This document shows, one piece after another, positions 62,549 through 64,000 of a stretch of DNA of 64,000 nt (position 1 is its first letter; every line of letters starts with the position of its first letter). The translations under genes were made by a program, and so were the position numbers. Where the stretch lies: contig NZ_CP011567.1 in assembly GCF_001655615.1 (NCBI RefSeq), positions 2,427,001-2,491,000 on the forward strand. Direction: 5' to 3'. A model generated the notes under the pieces. That model worked only from the letters and a program-made list of their open reading frames with translations, made no database searches and was not told the DNA's origin. The stretch comes from Pseudomonas sp. GR 6-02. Its GTDB lineage: Bacteria > Pseudomonadota > Gammaproteobacteria > Pseudomonadales > Pseudomonadaceae.

Positions 62549-64000
62549 TCAGTCGTTCAGTTCGGGGCGGTTTCGAAATTGCTCCAGGGCTTCGGGGTTG
62601 GCCAGTGCATCGGTGTTCTTCACCTTCTGGCCATGCACCACGTTGCGCACCGCCAACTCGACCACCTTGCCGCTGATGGTCCGCGGAATGTCCGTCACCG
62701 CGACAATCTTCGCCGGCACATGCCGTGGCGTGGTGTTGGCGCGGATGACCTGGCGGATCTGTTGTTGCAGCGCTTCGTCCAGCTCGACGCCTTCGCGCAA
62801 GCGCACGAACAGCACCACTCGCACGTCATCCTGCCATTGCTGACCGATGGCGACGCTGTCCAGCACCTGCGGGACTTTCTCCACCTGACGGTAGATTTCC
62901 GCCGTGCCGATGCGTACGCCGCCGGGGTTGAGCACCGCGTCGGAGCGGCCGTGGATCAGCATGCCGCCATGGGGCAGTTGTTCGGCGTAATCGCCCTGGG
63001 CCCAGACGCCGGGGAACAGGCTGAAATACGAAGCGCGCAGCTTTTCCTGTTGCGGGTCGTTCCACAAGCCGATGGGCATGGCCGGGAAATGCCGGGTGCA
63101 CACCAGTTCGCCTTTTTCACCGATCACAGGCTTGCCATCGTCGTTCCACACTTCGACCGCCATGCCCAGGCTCTTGCATTGCATCTCACCACGGCGCACC
63201 GGCAGGACCGGGTTGCCAATCACAAAGCACGAAACGATATCGGTACCACCGGACATCGAAGACAGGCACAGGTCGGACTTGAACGCGCGGTAGACGTAAT
63301 CGAAGCTTTGCGGCGACAGCGCCGAGCCGGTGGACAGGATGGTTCTCAGGCTGCTCAGGTCATGACTTTCGCACGGCTTCAAGCCATTGCTTTCCAGCGC
63401 TGTGAGGAATTTCGGGCTGGTGCCGAAGACATTGAGGCGTTCGTCGTCGATCAGGTCGATCAAGCGCTCCGGCCCTGGATGAAACGGCGAGCCGTCATAC
63501 AGCACCACGGCGCTGCCGACGGCCAGCGCCGAGACCAGCCAATTCCACATCATCCAGCCGCAGGTGGTGTAGTAGAACAAACGGTCACCGGCACCGAGGT
63601 CGGTGTGCAGGCCATGTTCCTTGACGTGTTGCAGCAGCACGCCGCCGGTGCCGTGCACAATGCACTTCGGTACGCCGGTGGTGCCGCTGGAGTAGAGGAT
63701 GTACAGCGGATGGGCGAAAGGCACGGGAACGAATTGCGGCTCGCCGCCCGGGTCGTAAAAATCGTCCCACAGCGTCACGTTGGCCTGGCAGCGGAAATCC
63801 TCGATGCGCGCTTGAGGACGCGCATAAGGCACAACAATCAATTGCTGCAAGGACGGCAACTGTCCGAGGATTTCATTGACCTTGGTGGTCTGGTCGATCT
63901 CTTTGCCGGCGTAGCGGTAACCGGCGCAGGTGATCAGCACTTTCGGTTCGATCTGGCCGAAGCGATCGATCACCCCGTGGGTGCCGAAGTCCGGTGAAGA
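62549..64000 (-). CDS. Acetoacetyl-CoA synthetase (partial, C-terminal 483 residues)
   Basis: The minus-strand frame enters at the right edge of the window and ends at 62549, so the N-terminal quarter is missing. ANL-superfamily motifs: P-loop LYILYSSGTTGVPKCIVHG, A5-like SMSGGTDIVSCFVIGN, A8 hinge IHGRSDAVLNPGGVRIGTAE and the catalytic lysine in PRTISGKVVEL. CGWMMWNWLVSALAVGSAVV with VFGTSPKFLTAL is typical of acetoacetate-CoA ligases, which activate acetoacetate with ATP and CoA for ketone-body use. An acetyl-CoA synthetase is less likely. Confidence 0.9.
   Translation of the reverse strand, partial: SSPDFGTHGVIDRFGQIEPKVLITCAGYRYAGKEIDQTTKVNEILGQLPSLQQLIVVPYARPQARIEDFRCQANVTLWDDFYDPGGEPQFVPVPFAHPLYILYSSGTTGVPKCIVHGTGGVLLQHVKEHGLHTDLGAGDRLFYYTTCGWMMWNWLVSALAVGSAVVLYDGSPFHPGPERLIDLIDDERLNVFGTSPKFLTALESNGLKPCESHDLSSLRTILSTGSALSPQSFDYVYRAFKSDLCLSSMSGGTDIVSCFVIGNPVLPVRRGEMQCKSLGMAVEVWNDDGKPVIGEKGELVCTRHFPAMPIGLWNDPQQEKLRASYFSLFPGVWAQGDYAEQLPHGGMLIHGRSDAVLNPGGVRIGTAEIYRQVEKVPQVLDSVAIGQQWQDDVRVVLFVRLREGVELDEALQQQIRQVIRANTTPRHVPAKIVAVTDIPRTISGKVVELAVRNVVHGQKVKNTDALANPEALEQFRNRPELND

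Overview
The window is a single contiguous stretch of a high-G+C, gene-dense chromosome. I read it as a fluorescent-group Pseudomonas (P. fluorescens/P. mandelii/P. koreensis-like). The basis is the lexA2-imuA-imuB-dnaE2 cassette, the cobW-cobN and cobM-cobE-cbtAB genes, cysI with its DUF934 partner, cti, nfuA, a cobalamin-dependent metH, and two REP/REPIN families typical of this group (GAGGGAGCTTGCTCCC and GTAGGAGCGAGGCTTGCCCG cores). No rRNA, tRNA, prophage, complete insertion sequence or CRISPR array was seen.

Layout. 1-4.5 kb: 5' part of a GapN-type dehydrogenase (-), a DyP peroxidase (+), a TorF-type porin (-) and an exported amidohydrolase (-) divergent from a LysR regulator. 5.5-11.3 kb: the SOS mutagenesis operon lexA2-imuA-imuB-dnaE2, with a palindromic operator over its promoter. 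11.4-16.4 kb: an orphan hybrid histidine kinase, a DUF465 protein, and a two-gene operon of a sterol desaturase-like/SRPBCC fusion and an SMP-30-like protein. 16.4-24 kb: a LysR gene, a HoxX-like protein without hydrogenase genes, a Tat-exported amidohydrolase, an SCP2 protein, a histidine phosphatase, a 123-bp MITE-like inverted repeat and the SohB protease. 24-28 kb: a 1276-residue leucine-rich toxin/effector-like protein. 28-39 kb: sulfite reduction (cysI-DUF934), a small membrane protein, an orphan periplasmic binding protein, metH, cti and nfuA.

39-49 kb is a vitamin B12 locus. cobM, cobE, cbtA and cbtB read left and cobW, cobN and a chlI/chlD gene read right, each arm behind its own cobalamin riboswitch. 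Two things stand out here. First, the chelatase gene has a textbook -1 programmed frameshift cassette (A_AAA_AAG, 5-6 nt spacer, 11-bp stem) that would give both the small AAA+ subunit and a 555-residue AAA+/VWA medium subunit from one gene. Second, cobN carries an in-frame REPIN insertion of about 47 codons.

49-64 kb: a phospholipase D-like protein, a thioredoxin-like protein, and an eight-gene same-strand cluster (ABC transporter, RidA, IclR, DSD1-type PLP enzyme, KdgK-type kinase) that fits catabolism of an amino sugar acid such as D-glucosaminate. Then come a parvulin, a second hybrid kinase paralogous to the first, an orphan PilU-type ATPase and the 3' part of an acetoacetyl-CoA synthetase gene.
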